The notes: a model not told the origin generated them from the letters alone. A stretch of DNA of 53,818 bases from an uncultured Anaerolineales bacterium (GCA_903825565.1 CAIKBD010000488.1:1-53818); one strand, 5' to 3'. Positions 1 through 9,008 are shown, counted from the first letter of the stretch. Numbers and translations: made by a program.

Positions 1-159
1 GGCGAGGCGTGGCCCAACAACGATCATATCCGCCTGTTCATTGACCTCGATCTAAAAATGTCGCGCCTCGTCCCCGTGTTCGAGTCGTTCAAGGAACCAC
101 TCCTCGACGCGGTTAAACTGTGGTTACCCGGCAGTCTACCTTCAATTTTCAATTTGTGA
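1..159 (+). CDS. C-terminal end of an unidentified protein (partial)
   Basis: An open frame runs in from the left edge for about 52 codons and stops with TGA at 157-159. That TGA overlaps the ATG of mutS2 as TGATG, a layout typical of translational coupling. The visible peptide is amphipathic and mixed in composition (for example RLFIDLDL and VFESFKEPLL), as expected of a real protein end. The last residues (PSIFNL) come from a short 7-bp repeat, TTCAATT twice at 141-154. I do not recognise the family. The coding call rests only on the open frame and the overlap. Confidence 0.45.
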   Translation, partial: GEAWPNNDHIRLFIDLDLKMSRLVPVFESFKEPLLDAVKLWLPGSLPSIFNL

Positions 160-2525
160 TGAACCCAAAATACTTTCGCACACTCGAATTCGACAAAATC
201 CTCGCGCGGTTGGCGACGCACGCCGCGTTTGCCGCCAGCGCCGAACTGGCGTGCGCGCTGACGCCCGCGACCGATGCGGCAACCGTTGCGCGCTGGCAAA
301 GCGAAACGACCGAAGCGCGCGCATTGATCGATCAAAATTCCGAAATCAGCGTGGGCGGCGCGCATGACGTGCGCCCGCTCACCAAAAATGCGCGCATCGG
401 CGCGACGCTCCCGCCGCTCGATCTGATCGAAATCCGCCAAACCGTGGTCGCCGCACGCACGTTGCGCCGCGCGTTGGTGCGCCTTGCCGCGACGTACCCG
501 CGCCTCGCCGAACGCGCGACGACGCTCGCCGAATTGCCGGCGCTCGTGGAGACAATCGGGCGCGCGATCAACGAACGCGCCGAGGTCGCAGACAATGCGT
601 CGCCGGAACTCGCGCGCATCCGCCACGACCTCGGCGTGCAACGCGCACGGTTGATGGAAAAATTGCAACGGCTGATCGGCTCCTCCGCCAAAGTCGTCCA
701 AGAACCCATCATCACCGAACGCGACGGGCGGTACGTCATCCCGCTTCGCGCGGAAGCGAAAGGCAAAATCCCCGGGATCGTGCACGACACGAGCGCGAGC
801 GGCGCGACGATTTTCATCGAACCGCTCGCCGTGGTGGAGATGGGCAACCGCGTGCGCGAACTGGAGCGCGCCGAAGCGCGCGAAGTCGAACGCATTTTGC
901 GCGAACTCACCGCGCTCGTCGCCGCGCACGCCGACGAACTGGATTGGACGGTGGAAACGCTCGCCGAGATCGATCTCGCATTGGCGAAGGCAAAGTACTC
1001 GGCGGGGATTCGCGGCGTCGCGCCTAAATTCGAAATTCCAAATTCCAAATTGGCAATCCCGATTTTAGAGCTAGTGGAAGCGCGGCATCCTCTGCTCGAT
1101 CCCGAACACGTCGTGCCGATCACCGTGCGGCTCGGCGGCGAGTTTTCGATCTTGATCATCACAGGACCCAACACCGGCGGCAAAACCGTCACGCTGAAAA
1201 CCGTGGGCTTGCTCGCGTTGATGGCGCAAAGCGGTTTGCACATTCCCGTGCGCGCCGGCTCGCGCGTGCCGATTTTTACCGGCGTCTACGCCGACATCGG
1301 CGACGAGCAATCCATCGAACAATCGCTCTCCACGTTTTCGTCGCATCTCAAAAACATCACCGAAATTTTGCGTGCGGCTGATTTGCAATCGCTCGTCCTG
1401 CTCGATGAACTGGGCGCGGGCACAGACCCCGTCGAAGGGGCGGCGCTGGCGCGCGCGATTCTGCGCCACTTGTTGGAGCGAAAAATCCCCGCGCTCGTCG
1501 CCACGCATTACGCGGAATTGAAAGCGTTCGCGCACACGACGCCGGGCGCGCAAAACGCTTCGATGGAATTCAACGTCGAAACGCTTTCGCCGACGTACCA
1601 CCTGACCATTGGCTTGCCCGGTCGCTCGAACGCGTTTGCGATTGCGACGCGCCTGGGTCTCGACCCGGCGATCATCGCACAGGCGAAAACGGCGTTGACG
1701 CAAACGGATGTCGAACTGGAGGCGATGCTCGCGCAGATCAAACGCGCGCATCAGGATGCGGCGTCCGCGCGCGCGCACGCCGAGATCGCGCAGCGCGAAG
1801 CGGAGCAACGCGCAACCGAGACGCGGCGCAAGCTGGCGGAGATCGAAGCGGCGCGCGCGGCAATTCTCGAACAGGCGCACGCGCAGGCGCAAGCCGAGAT
1901 CGATCTCGCGCGCGCAGAACTCGAACGGCTGCGCCAAGAATGGCGCGCGACGCCGGCGACGCGCGATTTCGTCGCCGACGCGCAAACCAAGTTGAGCGAT
2001 TTGGCGGCGGTGTTGCCCAAACCGGCAACGTCCGCGCTCATGCCGCCGCCGCCCGCGCCGGTTGCGCCGGGCGAAATCAAAGCCGGCGATCATGTGTGGG
2101 TCGCGCGTCTGGGTCAGCGCGGCACCGTCCTCGCGCGCGATGCGAGCGGCGCGGATGTCCAAGTTGGCAGTTTTCGCGTGCGCTTGAAACCGGAAGAACT
2201 GGGCGATAAACTCGCCGCGCCCGCCGAGCCGGCGCGCGAAATGGCGAGCACGATCAGCGTGCCGGTCGCCGATTCGCCCGGCGTCGAAGTGAGTTTGCGC
2301 GGGATGCGCGCGGATGACGCGCTCGAGACGTTGGAAAAATATTTGGATCGTGCTTATGTGGCGGGGCTACCTTACGTGCGCGTTGTGCACGGCAAAGGCA
2401 CCGGCACTTTGCGGAAACTCACACGCGATTTGTTGCGCGCTCACCCGTTGGTTCATTCGATTCGGGAAGCCGCGGCGCACGAAGGCGGCGAGGGCGTGAC
2501 GGTTGTGAAATTTGTCAGTCGTTGA
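159..2525 (+). CDS. mutS2: Endonuclease MutS2 (MutS-family ATPase with Smr nuclease domain)
   Basis: This 788-residue protein matches MutS2, which binds branched DNA and in some bacteria rescues collided ribosomes. The core begins MNPKYFRTLEFDKIL, so ATG 159 is chosen over a GTG 39 bases upstream; it also overlaps the previous stop as TGATG. Walker A (GPNTGGKT) is near residues 336-343 and Walker B (LVLLDELGAGTDP) near 412-424. A long Ala/Arg/Glu-rich coiled coil follows near 520-610. The C-terminal Smr domain starts at SLRGMRADDALE (about 712) and contains HGKGTGTLR. An oddity is the stretch KFEIPNSKLAI near residue 290, encoded by tandem 7-bp repeats at 1026-1060. Length and domain order are normal for the family. 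Confidence 0.95.
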   Translation: MNPKYFRTLEFDKILARLATHAAFAASAELACALTPATDAATVARWQSETTEARALIDQNSEISVGGAHDVRPLTKNARIGATLPPLDLIEIRQTVVAARTLRRALVRLAATYPRLAERATTLAELPALVETIGRAINERAEVADNASPELARIRHDLGVQRARLMEKLQRLIGSSAKVVQEPIITERDGRYVIPLRAEAKGKIPGIVHDTSASGATIFIEPLAVVEMGNRVRELERAEAREVERILRELTALVAAHADELDWTVETLAEIDLALAKAKYSAGIRGVAPKFEIPNSKLAIPILELVEARHPLLDPEHVVPITVRLGGEFSILIITGPNTGGKTVTLKTVGLLALMAQSGLHIPVRAGSRVPIFTGVYADIGDEQSIEQSLSTFSSHLKNITEILRAADLQSLVLLDELGAGTDPVEGAALARAILRHLLERKIPALVATHYAELKAFAHTTPGAQNASMEFNVETLSPTYHLTIGLPGRSNAFAIATRLGLDPAIIAQAKTALTQTDVELEAMLAQIKRAHQDAASARAHAEIAQREAEQRATETRRKLAEIEAARAAILEQAHAQAQAEIDLARAELERLRQEWRATPATRDFVADAQTKLSDLAAVLPKPATSALMPPPPAPVAPGEIKAGDHVWVARLGQRGTVLARDASGADVQVGSFRVRLKPEELGDKLAAPAEPAREMASTISVPVADSPGVEVSLRGMRADDALETLEKYLDRAYVAGLPYVRVVHGKGTGTLRKLTRDLLRAHPLVHSIREAAAHEGGEGVTVVKFVSR
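1026..1060 (+). repeat. Tandem 7-bp repeats inside mutS2
   Basis: Consecutive units AAATTCG, AAATTCC, AAATTCC, AAATTGG and CAATCCC lie head to tail within the mutS2 reading frame. The unit length is not a multiple of three, so each copy is read in a different frame, yet the gene stays open. AT-rich repeats in an otherwise GC-rich gene stand out clearly. Confidence 0.75.
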
Positions 2526-2552
2526 TGTGTCCCCCTCAACGGTGAGGACAAG

Positions 2553-3704
2553 ATGACTCGGGAGCGATGTGCCTTTTGTGATTTGACCGCCGATTTGGCG
2601 GCACTTGAAAGTACGGATTTACGCGGCTTGGTCAGCGTGTTGACCGGTTATGCGATCCGAAACCTGGGAGTCAGCGCGGCGGATGTGTTGCTGTTCGACG
2701 CGCCGACGCAAAAATTGGTGAATGCCGGCGGACGCAGTTTTCAACATAGCATCGAGGGCAAGACGTTGCGCTTGGACGATTCGCTGGCTGGGCAGGTTGT
2801 GATTGGGCGCAGCCCGATTCGCCTTGCTCATCTGGCGCGCGCGAAAAATGATTACGCCAATATTCCCGATCTCATTACCGAAGGTTTTGTGATGTACGCG
2901 GGCGCGCCGCTGATCGCGCACAACCAAGTGCGCGGCGTGCTCGAAGTGTTCTGCCGCGACAGTGTCAATCCGCATAACGGTTGGTTCGATGCGCTTGCCG
3001 AGATTGCCGAAAAAACTGCGCCTGCGCTCGATCATGTTTTGCTGGCGCGCCGCTTGCAACGCGCGAACACCGATCTCGCGCAAGGCATTGACGCGCTGAT
3101 CGAGGGCTGGTCGAACGCGCTCGAACTGCGCGACTTTGAACCGCAAGGACACACGATGCGCGTCACCGAGTACACCGTCGAATTCGCGCATCTGGTCGGT
3201 GTGCCCGATGCGGAACTGGTGCACGTTCGGCGCGGTGCGCTGTTGCACGATGTTGGCAAAATGGGGATTCCCGATCAGATTCTGCTCAAGACCGAATCGC
3301 TGAGCGATGATGAATGGGCGGTGATGCGCCAGCATCCACTCATCGGGTACCAGTTTCTCGCCGAAGTGGAAATTCTCAAGCCCGCGCTCGATATTCCGCG
3401 CTATCATCATGAACGCTGGGATGGTGCGGGGTACCCGCACGGCTTAAAGGGGGAGCAAATCCCGTTTGCCGCGCGTTTGTTTTCGATTGTGGATGTGTGG
3501 GACACGCTGAAATCGGATCGCCCGTACCGCAAGGGCTGGGTGGATGAAAAAGTGCGGCAATTCATTCATGATGTGGGTGGGCGGCAGTTCGATCCCGATC
3601 TGGCGGATAAATTTCTCAAATTGCTGGAAGGTGGCGACAAGCGTCGTCATAGCGAAGAAGCTCAGTACTCGCGCACATACCAAGATGTCCGGTTCAACGT
3701 CTAG
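2553..3704 (+). CDS. GAF domain / HD-GYP domain protein (probable cyclic-di-GMP phosphodiesterase)
   Basis: The protein has 383 residues. Residues about 20-165 look like a GAF sensor domain. Residues about 195-355 are an HD-GYP domain with the HD pair in LLHDVGKMGIPD (His232, Asp233), the HHE of HHERWDG (about 285-287) and the diagnostic GYP at about 293-295. HD-GYP enzymes degrade cyclic di-GMP, so the likely role is a soluble signal-responsive phosphodiesterase. No membrane segment is seen. The start ATG has GAGG upstream (GGTGAGGACAAG). It lies 27 bases after mutS2 on the same strand and may be co-transcribed, though a functional link is not obvious. Confidence 0.92.
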   Translation: MTRERCAFCDLTADLAALESTDLRGLVSVLTGYAIRNLGVSAADVLLFDAPTQKLVNAGGRSFQHSIEGKTLRLDDSLAGQVVIGRSPIRLAHLARAKNDYANIPDLITEGFVMYAGAPLIAHNQVRGVLEVFCRDSVNPHNGWFDALAEIAEKTAPALDHVLLARRLQRANTDLAQGIDALIEGWSNALELRDFEPQGHTMRVTEYTVEFAHLVGVPDAELVHVRRGALLHDVGKMGIPDQILLKTESLSDDEWAVMRQHPLIGYQFLAEVEILKPALDIPRYHHERWDGAGYPHGLKGEQIPFAARLFSIVDVWDTLKSDRPYRKGWVDEKVRQFIHDVGGRQFDPDLADKFLKLLEGGDKRRHSEEAQYSRTYQDVRFNV

Positions 3705-3794
3705 CGGTCGCCGATTGCTTCGAGCTTGTGTGGTATTGCAAATGATTTGACAAGCTAGGGCGAGAATCGGAAACGCGTCTGGTTCTTCCATCTA

Positions 3795-3859
3795 AAACTG
3801 CGGGGTCAGAGATTCTTCGGGTTTCCCCAAAAACCGAAGAGTCGCTGACCCCGCAGTTT
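3795..3859. repeat. 65-bp nearly perfect inverted repeat between convergent genes
   Basis: The outer arms AAACTGCGGGGTCAG (3795-3809) and CTGACCCCGCAGTTT (3845-3859) are perfectly complementary. Inner arms around TCTTCGGGTTT and AAAACCGAAGA extend the stem almost to a small loop. It lies between the convergent HD-GYP and lysR genes and could end transcription on both strands, but its size resembles a palindromic intergenic element. A smaller hairpin (AGCTTGT 3723-3729 with ACAAGCT 3750-3756) precedes it. I see no gene in 3705-3948. Confidence 0.75.
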
Positions 3860-3948
3860 GATCTAGCGGGAATGAATTTACGTTCGCGTTAAACCCGCCC
3901 GCGAAGGAGTATTGCCGGTTGGCGCAAGCCGTGGTTTCCGCGCGCAGC

Positions 3949-4848
3949 TTACACCACTTTGGTCCGGGCTTCAACAGACTGGCGCGTGCATTGTATAAAA
4001 TGTGCGGCGGCATTGGATAACGTAACCCCTTTGGGATAGCACAGATAAATTTGCGAAGCCATGCTCGGTGAAATATCCACAATCGAGACTTTGGGATTAA
4101 AGTCGTAGCGCGCCAATTGTTTCCACATTAGGGCAACGCCCATGCCCTGAGTTACCAAATCAATGAGGTTTTCAAACTTGCTGTCGGTATGCGCCACTCT
4201 GGGTTTGAAGCCGCTTTGGTTGCAGGCGCTGGTACAGAGTCTATACTGCGTCGAGCTTTTTTCGGGCAGCAGAAAATCCTCGTTCGCCAACATTTTCATA
4301 GATATGGTTTGCTGCTTAGCCAAAGGATGATCGCTGGGGAGCACTGCCGCCAGCGTATCCACTGCAAAGAGTATTTTGACCAGATCTTTATCCACACCAT
4401 TCGTTGCGCGAATAAAGGCAAGCTCACATTTTTTTTGGCGGAGCATTTCCTTCAATTCCTCCGACGTCGAGATTCCAATATTGATCATGGATTTAGGACG
4501 GCTTTTCTTATATCTGCCCAGAATTTCTGTAATGTTATATTGCGCTAAAGAGTGGAAGGAACCCAGCGTCAGGATTTCGCGCGTGGTCGCCAGGTTGCTC
4601 TGGATTAGGGTAGTATACTTGTCCTCAAGCTCCACGATTTGCTTGGCATAGGGCAGTAAGAGCTGACCGAAATCGGTGATCTCGACCTTGCGTGATGTGC
4701 GGTCAAAGAGGCGAACGCCCAATTCGGATTCAGCTTTTCTAAGATGTTTGGACAGAACGGAGGGCGAGGAAAACAGCACATTGGCGGCTTGTACAAAATT
4801 TCTGGTTTGTGTAATGACCACAAATTCCCTTAGAAAGTTAATATCCAA
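3949..4848 (-). CDS. LysR-family transcriptional regulator, TTG start
   Basis: The N-terminal winged helix-turn-helix (LREFVVITQTRNFVQAA, then SSPSVLSKHLRKAESELG and LFDRTSRKVEIT) and the C-terminal effector-binding domain are typical of LysR regulators. An ATG at 4950 would add 34 residues, but I prefer the TTG at 4848. It is preceded by AGGTGAG at proper spacing, gives the usual 299 residues beginning LDINFLREF, and lies downstream of a good minus-strand promoter at 4888-4916 that would sit inside the longer version. The gene is divergent from the peptide-type ABC operon at 5284 and is the obvious candidate regulator of it (inference from position). Confidence 0.88.
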   Translation of the reverse strand: MDINFLREFVVITQTRNFVQAANVLFSSPSVLSKHLRKAESELGVRLFDRTSRKVEITDFGQLLLPYAKQIVELEDKYTTLIQSNLATTREILTLGSFHSLAQYNITEILGRYKKSRPKSMINIGISTSEELKEMLRQKKCELAFIRATNGVDKDLVKILFAVDTLAAVLPSDHPLAKQQTISMKMLANEDFLLPEKSSTQYRLCTSACNQSGFKPRVAHTDSKFENLIDLVTQGMGVALMWKQLARYDFNPKVSIVDISPSMASQIYLCYPKGVTLSNAAAHFIQCTRQSVEARTKVV

Positions 4849-4887
4849 TTTCTCACCTGCTTTCTGTTCGTGTCCAATCTGGAAATG

Positions 4888-4916
4888 ATCGTACTCAAAA
4901 TCGAAACAATTGTCAA
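4888..4916 (-). promoter_or_regulatory. Predicted sigma70-type promoter of the lysR gene
   Basis: Reading leftward: TTGACA (4916-4911), a 17-base spacer, then TACGAT (4893-4888). The expected transcript start is about 30 bases upstream of the TTG start codon at 4848. The 16 bases around the -35 box, CTATTGACAATTGTTT, recur exactly at the promoter of the ROK regulator gene (39853-39868). Confidence 0.6.
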
Positions 4917-5191
4917 TAGTTTGTGCTGTATAATTGAAACGACGTATCATTTTTACCTATGCCCGGCGTTGGCGTCTCTAATCTCAAAGAGGAGAAAATG
5001 AATTACTTTTGCGATGGCGCTTACCTTTCCACCGCTCGGCATTGTTTGTTCAGCACCTTCCTCTTGAAGCGAGTCACCAACGCAGAACGCGCCCGCGTTC
5101 AATGTGTGACCAGGGTCACTCTCCACGACTCGCCATTTTGCAGTTCTGCACTCATCGCCGATACCATTTCCCCATTTGTATTGATGCGTGC
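4917..5191. other. Intergenic region between lysR and the ABC operon
   Basis: No convincing gene. Short open frames here lack family character and good ribosome binding sites. A TATAAT at 4929-4934 (plus strand) has no good -35 partner at normal spacing, as can happen at activator-dependent promoters. LysR operator sites would be expected here but none could be assigned by eye. Confidence 0.5.
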
Positions 5192-5220
5192 TTGGCACAC
5201 GCGAAAGGAGGCACTATACG
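5192..5220 (+). promoter_or_regulatory. Predicted promoter of the ABC/catabolic operon
   Basis: TTGGCA (5192-5197), a 17-base spacer, and TATACG (5215-5220). A transcript starting near 5227 would have a leader of about 57 bases before the ATG at 5284. Confidence 0.45.
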
Positions 5221-5283
5221 CTTCACGCCCCAATCAAGCCACGCGATAACGGTATCAAAAGGATAAACCCACGAGGAGAAAAA

Positions 5284-7041
5284 ATGAAAACCCAAAAATT
5301 TCTGTTAATGCTTGTCGGCTTGATCGTGCTGTTGAGTTTGATCAGCGCATGTTCTGCCGCAACGCCTGAACCGACCAAAGCCCCAGCGCCAACCTCCGCA
5401 CCAGCCGCGCCAACCAAAGCGGCGGCGGCGGAACCGACCAAAGCGCCCGCCGCGCCCACGACTGCCGCCGCCGCTACCAAGGCACCGGAACCCACTAAAG
5501 CGGCGGCTCCGTCCGCTTCGGCGTGGCAAGCCAAGCCCGCCAACTGGACTGAGGCGATGGCGACCAAATCGTTTACGTACCACACCTCCGAAGATATTGT
5601 CGCGCTCGCCAAGTGGTCCACCACGACGAACAATACGATCCAGGTCATCAGTTACCTCGTCTTTGATCCGCTGATCGTGCAAGACGAAGATGGTCAATAC
5701 AAACCCTGGCTCGCCAAAGCGTGGAAATTTACGGATGATGCCAAGTCCGTCACCTTTGAATTGCGCGATGATGTGTATTTTACCGATGGCAACAAAATGA
5801 CTGCCGCCGATGTCATCTTTACGCTCGAACAACTCCGCGATGACAAGACGCATTATCCCGATTCCGTCGTCAGCAATCTGCGCCGATTCTTTGGCAAGAT
5901 GGAGAAGATTGACGATTACAAGTTCACGCTCAACTTGAACCAGCCCATGCCCGAGTTTTATTATCAAATGACCGCGCCAGGTTTGGAAATCTTCAGCAAA
6001 GCCGCCTTTGAAAAGATGGGCTATGACGCATTCTGGAAAAATCCCGTCGGCACGGGCGCGTACGTCGTCGAATCTTACAATCAACCCAACAGCATCATCA
6101 AACTGACTCTCCGTACCGACAAGAACGGCTACTGGGGCTACAAAGCGAGCAATCGTTATACCAACGTCAAGAACATTACGATCCAGTACTCGGCGGAAGC
6201 GCAGACGCGTTTGGCTTCGCTCCGCTCCAAAGAAATCCAAATGATCAACACCGTGCCGCCGACCGAAAAAGCGAATCTGGACAAGCAAGGTTTCACGACC
6301 ATGCTCCTGACGCCGATGAATACGGTCTTTCTCCAGATGGCGACTGCCAAGGGCGATACGTTTGAAAATGCGAAACTGCGCGAAGCCCTGTCCTTGGCGA
6401 TTGACCGCGATGTGATCGTGGCAACTCTGCTGAACGGTTATGCGACGCCCGCGCGTTGGCCCGCGCGTCAAGGCGACCTGGGCTATGAAGAAAAGCCGGC
6501 GACGCCGATTACGTACAACAAAGCCAAAGCCCAACAGCTCGTCAAAGAATCCGGCTATACGGGCAAAGAAGTCAATTTCATCTACACCCAGGCGTACGTC
6601 AATATCGGCAACGAGTTGGCGCAAGCCATTCAATCTATGGCGGCTGAGGTTGGCATCAAGGTCAAGATCAGTCCGCTCGAACGCGCCACGTACGATGAAG
6701 CGCGTTTGAAACATCAATTCGACATCGTGCTTGCCGCGATTGGTTACAGTGGCAATGCCTGGTACAAGACCGCGCACGATGTGATCGGCATGGATCGGTT
6801 CAACACCGGGGTCCAGAACAAGAAACTCAAAGACCTTGCCATCTCGCTGGAAAACATTGTGGATGAGCCAAAAGCCGCCGCCATCTACAAACAAATCTAT
6901 GCCATCGAAACCACGGAATTTGATCCGCACATCTATCTCTATTGGCCCAGCAATATCAATGCGTGGGATGTCAAGGTGACCGGTGCCCTGTGGCACAAGA
7001 ACCAGTATCCCGATTTGAGCAGTTTGGTGATCAAGGACTAG
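5284..7041 (+). CDS. Family-5 (peptide/nickel/opine type) ABC substrate-binding lipoprotein
   Basis: The protein has 585 residues. The N-terminus is a lipoprotein signal (LLSLISAC, lipid Cys23), followed by about 60 residues of Ala/Pro/Thr/Lys repeats that probably tether the domain outside the membrane. The rest resembles SBP_bac_5 proteins: an early FDPLIVQDEDGQYKPWLAKAW, FELRDDVYFTDGN, VGTGAYVV, and LREALSLAIDRD. Such proteins bind oligopeptides but also opines, nickel chelates and oligosaccharides, so the ligand cannot be named. The start ATG follows GAGGAGAAAAA. It is the first gene of a co-directional series of permeases and ATPases. Confidence 0.93.
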   Translation: MKTQKFLLMLVGLIVLLSLISACSAATPEPTKAPAPTSAPAAPTKAAAAEPTKAPAAPTTAAAATKAPEPTKAAAPSASAWQAKPANWTEAMATKSFTYHTSEDIVALAKWSTTTNNTIQVISYLVFDPLIVQDEDGQYKPWLAKAWKFTDDAKSVTFELRDDVYFTDGNKMTAADVIFTLEQLRDDKTHYPDSVVSNLRRFFGKMEKIDDYKFTLNLNQPMPEFYYQMTAPGLEIFSKAAFEKMGYDAFWKNPVGTGAYVVESYNQPNSIIKLTLRTDKNGYWGYKASNRYTNVKNITIQYSAEAQTRLASLRSKEIQMINTVPPTEKANLDKQGFTTMLLTPMNTVFLQMATAKGDTFENAKLREALSLAIDRDVIVATLLNGYATPARWPARQGDLGYEEKPATPITYNKAKAQQLVKESGYTGKEVNFIYTQAYVNIGNELAQAIQSMAAEVGIKVKISPLERATYDEARLKHQFDIVLAAIGYSGNAWYKTAHDVIGMDRFNTGVQNKKLKDLAISLENIVDEPKAAAIYKQIYAIETTEFDPHIYLYWPSNINAWDVKVTGALWHKNQYPDLSSLVIKD

Positions 7042-7072
7042 CGCAACCGCGCGAGGTCATCCCTTGCAATGA

Positions 7073-7107
7073 GGTGTTGTGCATACGATTGTTGTATGCA
7101 CAACACC
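7073..7107 (+). promoter_or_regulatory. Intercistronic hairpin after the substrate-binding protein gene
   Basis: GGTGTTGTGCATAC (7073-7086) pairs perfectly with GTATGCACAACACC (7094-7107) around a 7-base loop. No long T run follows directly; a TTTTT occurs about 17 bases later. Hairpins in this position commonly protect or partly terminate the mRNA so that the binding protein is made in excess over the permeases. Confidence 0.7.
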
Positions 7108-7204
7108 AAATCAAGTCAGGACTTTTTGTCACTGCGCAGAGATTTCTCGTCGCTTTGTTCCGCGAAATGACAATTAAGCGAAAGCCCAAATGAAGGTTGA
7201 ATCC

Positions 7205-8125
7205 ATGAGAAATAATTTACTCAAACGACTCGGTCTGACGGTGTTTGTCCTGATCGGGGTAACGCTGATCGCGTTTGTCCTGATGCGGCTGGGGGGCGGT
7301 GACCCAGCCGTGATGATGGCTGGCGGCATGGCAACCAAAGAAGAAGTCCAAGATTACCGCGTCCGCATGGGGCTGGACCAATCTTATCTGGTCCAGTATC
7401 TGACCTACATGAATGGTATTTTGCATGGCGACCTGGGTTACTCGTGGAGTTATCACACGAGTGTCGGCGAAGTCCTTTCCGTCAGATTGGTCCAAACCTT
7501 CAACCTGACTCTGTTTGGTTTTTTCATCGCCTCGATTTTTTCGATGCTCCTGGGTACGATTGCCGGCATCCGTCACGGGAGTCCGATTGATTTCGTCGCG
7601 CTCCTCTTTGCGATTATCGGTCAGTCCATGTCCATCGTCTGGCTTGGTTTTGTCTTGATCCTGATCTTTGGGGTCCAACTCAAATGGTTGCCGACACAAG
7701 GTCTCGGCGGACTCCAACACATGATCATGCCCGGCATTTGTCTTGGGTTTGGTTATGCCGCTGTGCAAACCAGGATGATGCGTTCGGGCATGGTGGATGT
7801 TTTGAAAGAAGATTACGTCGTCGCCACCCGCGCGCGCGGCATTTCAAAGAGCAGGACGTATTTGGTCTATGCGTTGCGCAATGCGTTATTGCCCATCATC
7901 ACCAACATGGGCAATCAATTCGGGCATCTGTTGGCGGGCGTGGTGGTCGTCGAAACTATATTCAATTGGCCCGGCATCGGACAATTGCTTGTGCAAGCCA
8001 TCAATATGCGCGACTATCAACTAGTCCAGTCGGCGCTTCTGATCACTTCGATCTTGCTGGTATTGTGTAATTTGCTTGCCGACATTTTGTATACGGTCGT
8101 TGATCCGCGGATCTCATTTCAATAG
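7205..8125 (+). CDS. ABC transporter permease, DppB/OppB type
   Basis: This 306-residue membrane protein has the usual first helix immediately after MRNNLLKRLG, a large loop, and five further hydrophobic segments. The cytoplasmic EAA-like loop reads RARGISKSRTYLVYALRNALLP, and the end VETIFNWPGIGQLLVQAI is characteristic of the DppB family. Start ATG 7205 (AAGGTTGA upstream) fits the family better than an ATG five codons earlier. It forms the transmembrane channel with the next gene. Confidence 0.93.
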   Translation: MRNNLLKRLGLTVFVLIGVTLIAFVLMRLGGGDPAVMMAGGMATKEEVQDYRVRMGLDQSYLVQYLTYMNGILHGDLGYSWSYHTSVGEVLSVRLVQTFNLTLFGFFIASIFSMLLGTIAGIRHGSPIDFVALLFAIIGQSMSIVWLGFVLILIFGVQLKWLPTQGLGGLQHMIMPGICLGFGYAAVQTRMMRSGMVDVLKEDYVVATRARGISKSRTYLVYALRNALLPIITNMGNQFGHLLAGVVVVETIFNWPGIGQLLVQAINMRDYQLVQSALLITSILLVLCNLLADILYTVVDPRISFQ

Positions 8126-8139
8126 AGGAGGAGTAGGTT

Positions 8140-8997
8140 ATGAAATTCAGCACCCTTCTTCGCAAGATGAGCAAGAGCATCTTGTTCATGGTCGGTTTCT
8201 CGCTCATCGTTCTGATCATTCTAACCTGTGCGACCTCCAGCAGTTGGACGCAATGGAGCCCAACCATCTCAAAGCTGACCGAGCGGCTCAGGGAGCCGGA
8301 TTGGTTTGCGAATGGTGGACTCGCCGGTCATCCGTTAGGCACCGATCCCTTGGGGCGCGATGTGCTTACGCGGTTGTTGCAAGGCGGTTGGACTTCGCTC
8401 CAAATCGCGTTCATCGTTACGCTGATCAGCATGAGCATCGGCGCATTTGTCGGACTGATCACCGGCTATTTTGGCGGCGTCTTTGATATGATTGTCATGC
8501 GGATCTGCGACGTGCTAATGTCCATTCCGAATATCATGCTCGCGCTGTGCGTGGTGGCGATCCTGGGATCGAGTATGTTCAACCTGATCTTTACGCTTAC
8601 TGCGATTGGCTGGGTTTCGACGGCGCGCATCGTGCGCTCGGTCGCGCTCAAAACGAAACACCAAGAATTTATTTCGGCGTCCAAAGTGTTGGGCGCATCC
8701 ACGTGGCGCATTCTGTGGAAAGAAATGTTTCCGAACGCGATCACCCAACTGATGATTGCCGCGAGCGCGTATTTCGGCGGGACGATCTTGGTCGAAACGA
8801 ACCTGAGTTATCTCGGCATGGGCGTGCCGGTGCCGCAACCATCCTGGGGCAACATGATTTCGGACGGACGGCAATACCTTGCCGCCGCGCCCTGGGTCGT
8901 CATCGCACCGGGCATTGCGTTGATGCTGACCGTGCTCGCGTTCAACTTTATGGGCGATGGCATCCGCGATGTGTTCGATCCCAGAAACAAGAACTAG
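8140..8997 (+). CDS. ABC transporter permease, DppC/OppC type
   Basis: The protein has 285 residues. The N-terminal helix is followed by the family block HPLGTDPLGRDVLTRLLQGGWTS. The EAA loop is SASKVLGASTWRILWKEMFPN, and the end carries ETNLSYLGMGVPVPQPSWGNMI. GAGGAGGAGTAGG is a strong ribosome binding site. It partners with the DppB-like permease 14 bases upstream. Confidence 0.93.
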   Translation: MKFSTLLRKMSKSILFMVGFSLIVLIILTCATSSSWTQWSPTISKLTERLREPDWFANGGLAGHPLGTDPLGRDVLTRLLQGGWTSLQIAFIVTLISMSIGAFVGLITGYFGGVFDMIVMRICDVLMSIPNIMLALCVVAILGSSMFNLIFTLTAIGWVSTARIVRSVALKTKHQEFISASKVLGASTWRILWKEMFPNAITQLMIAASAYFGGTILVETNLSYLGMGVPVPQPSWGNMISDGRQYLAAAPWVVIAPGIALMLTVLAFNFMGDGIRDVFDPRNKN

Positions 8998-9008
8998 TGG
9001 AGACGATA

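Noticed and set aside
24-929. Long minus-strand open frames opposite mutS2 and many other genes
   Set aside because: They are the usual antisense shadows of GC-rich coding sequence: rich in Arg, no family motifs, no ribosome binding sites.
5192-5208. Sigma54 promoter (TTGGCAC) before the ABC operon
   Set aside because: The -12 GC element is not at the required distance, whereas a 17-base-spaced -10 hexamer is present.
4959-5266. Short plus-strand open frames in the lysR-ABC gap
   Set aside because: Several overlap in different frames, none has recognisable motifs, and the promoter at 5192-5220 would fall within them.
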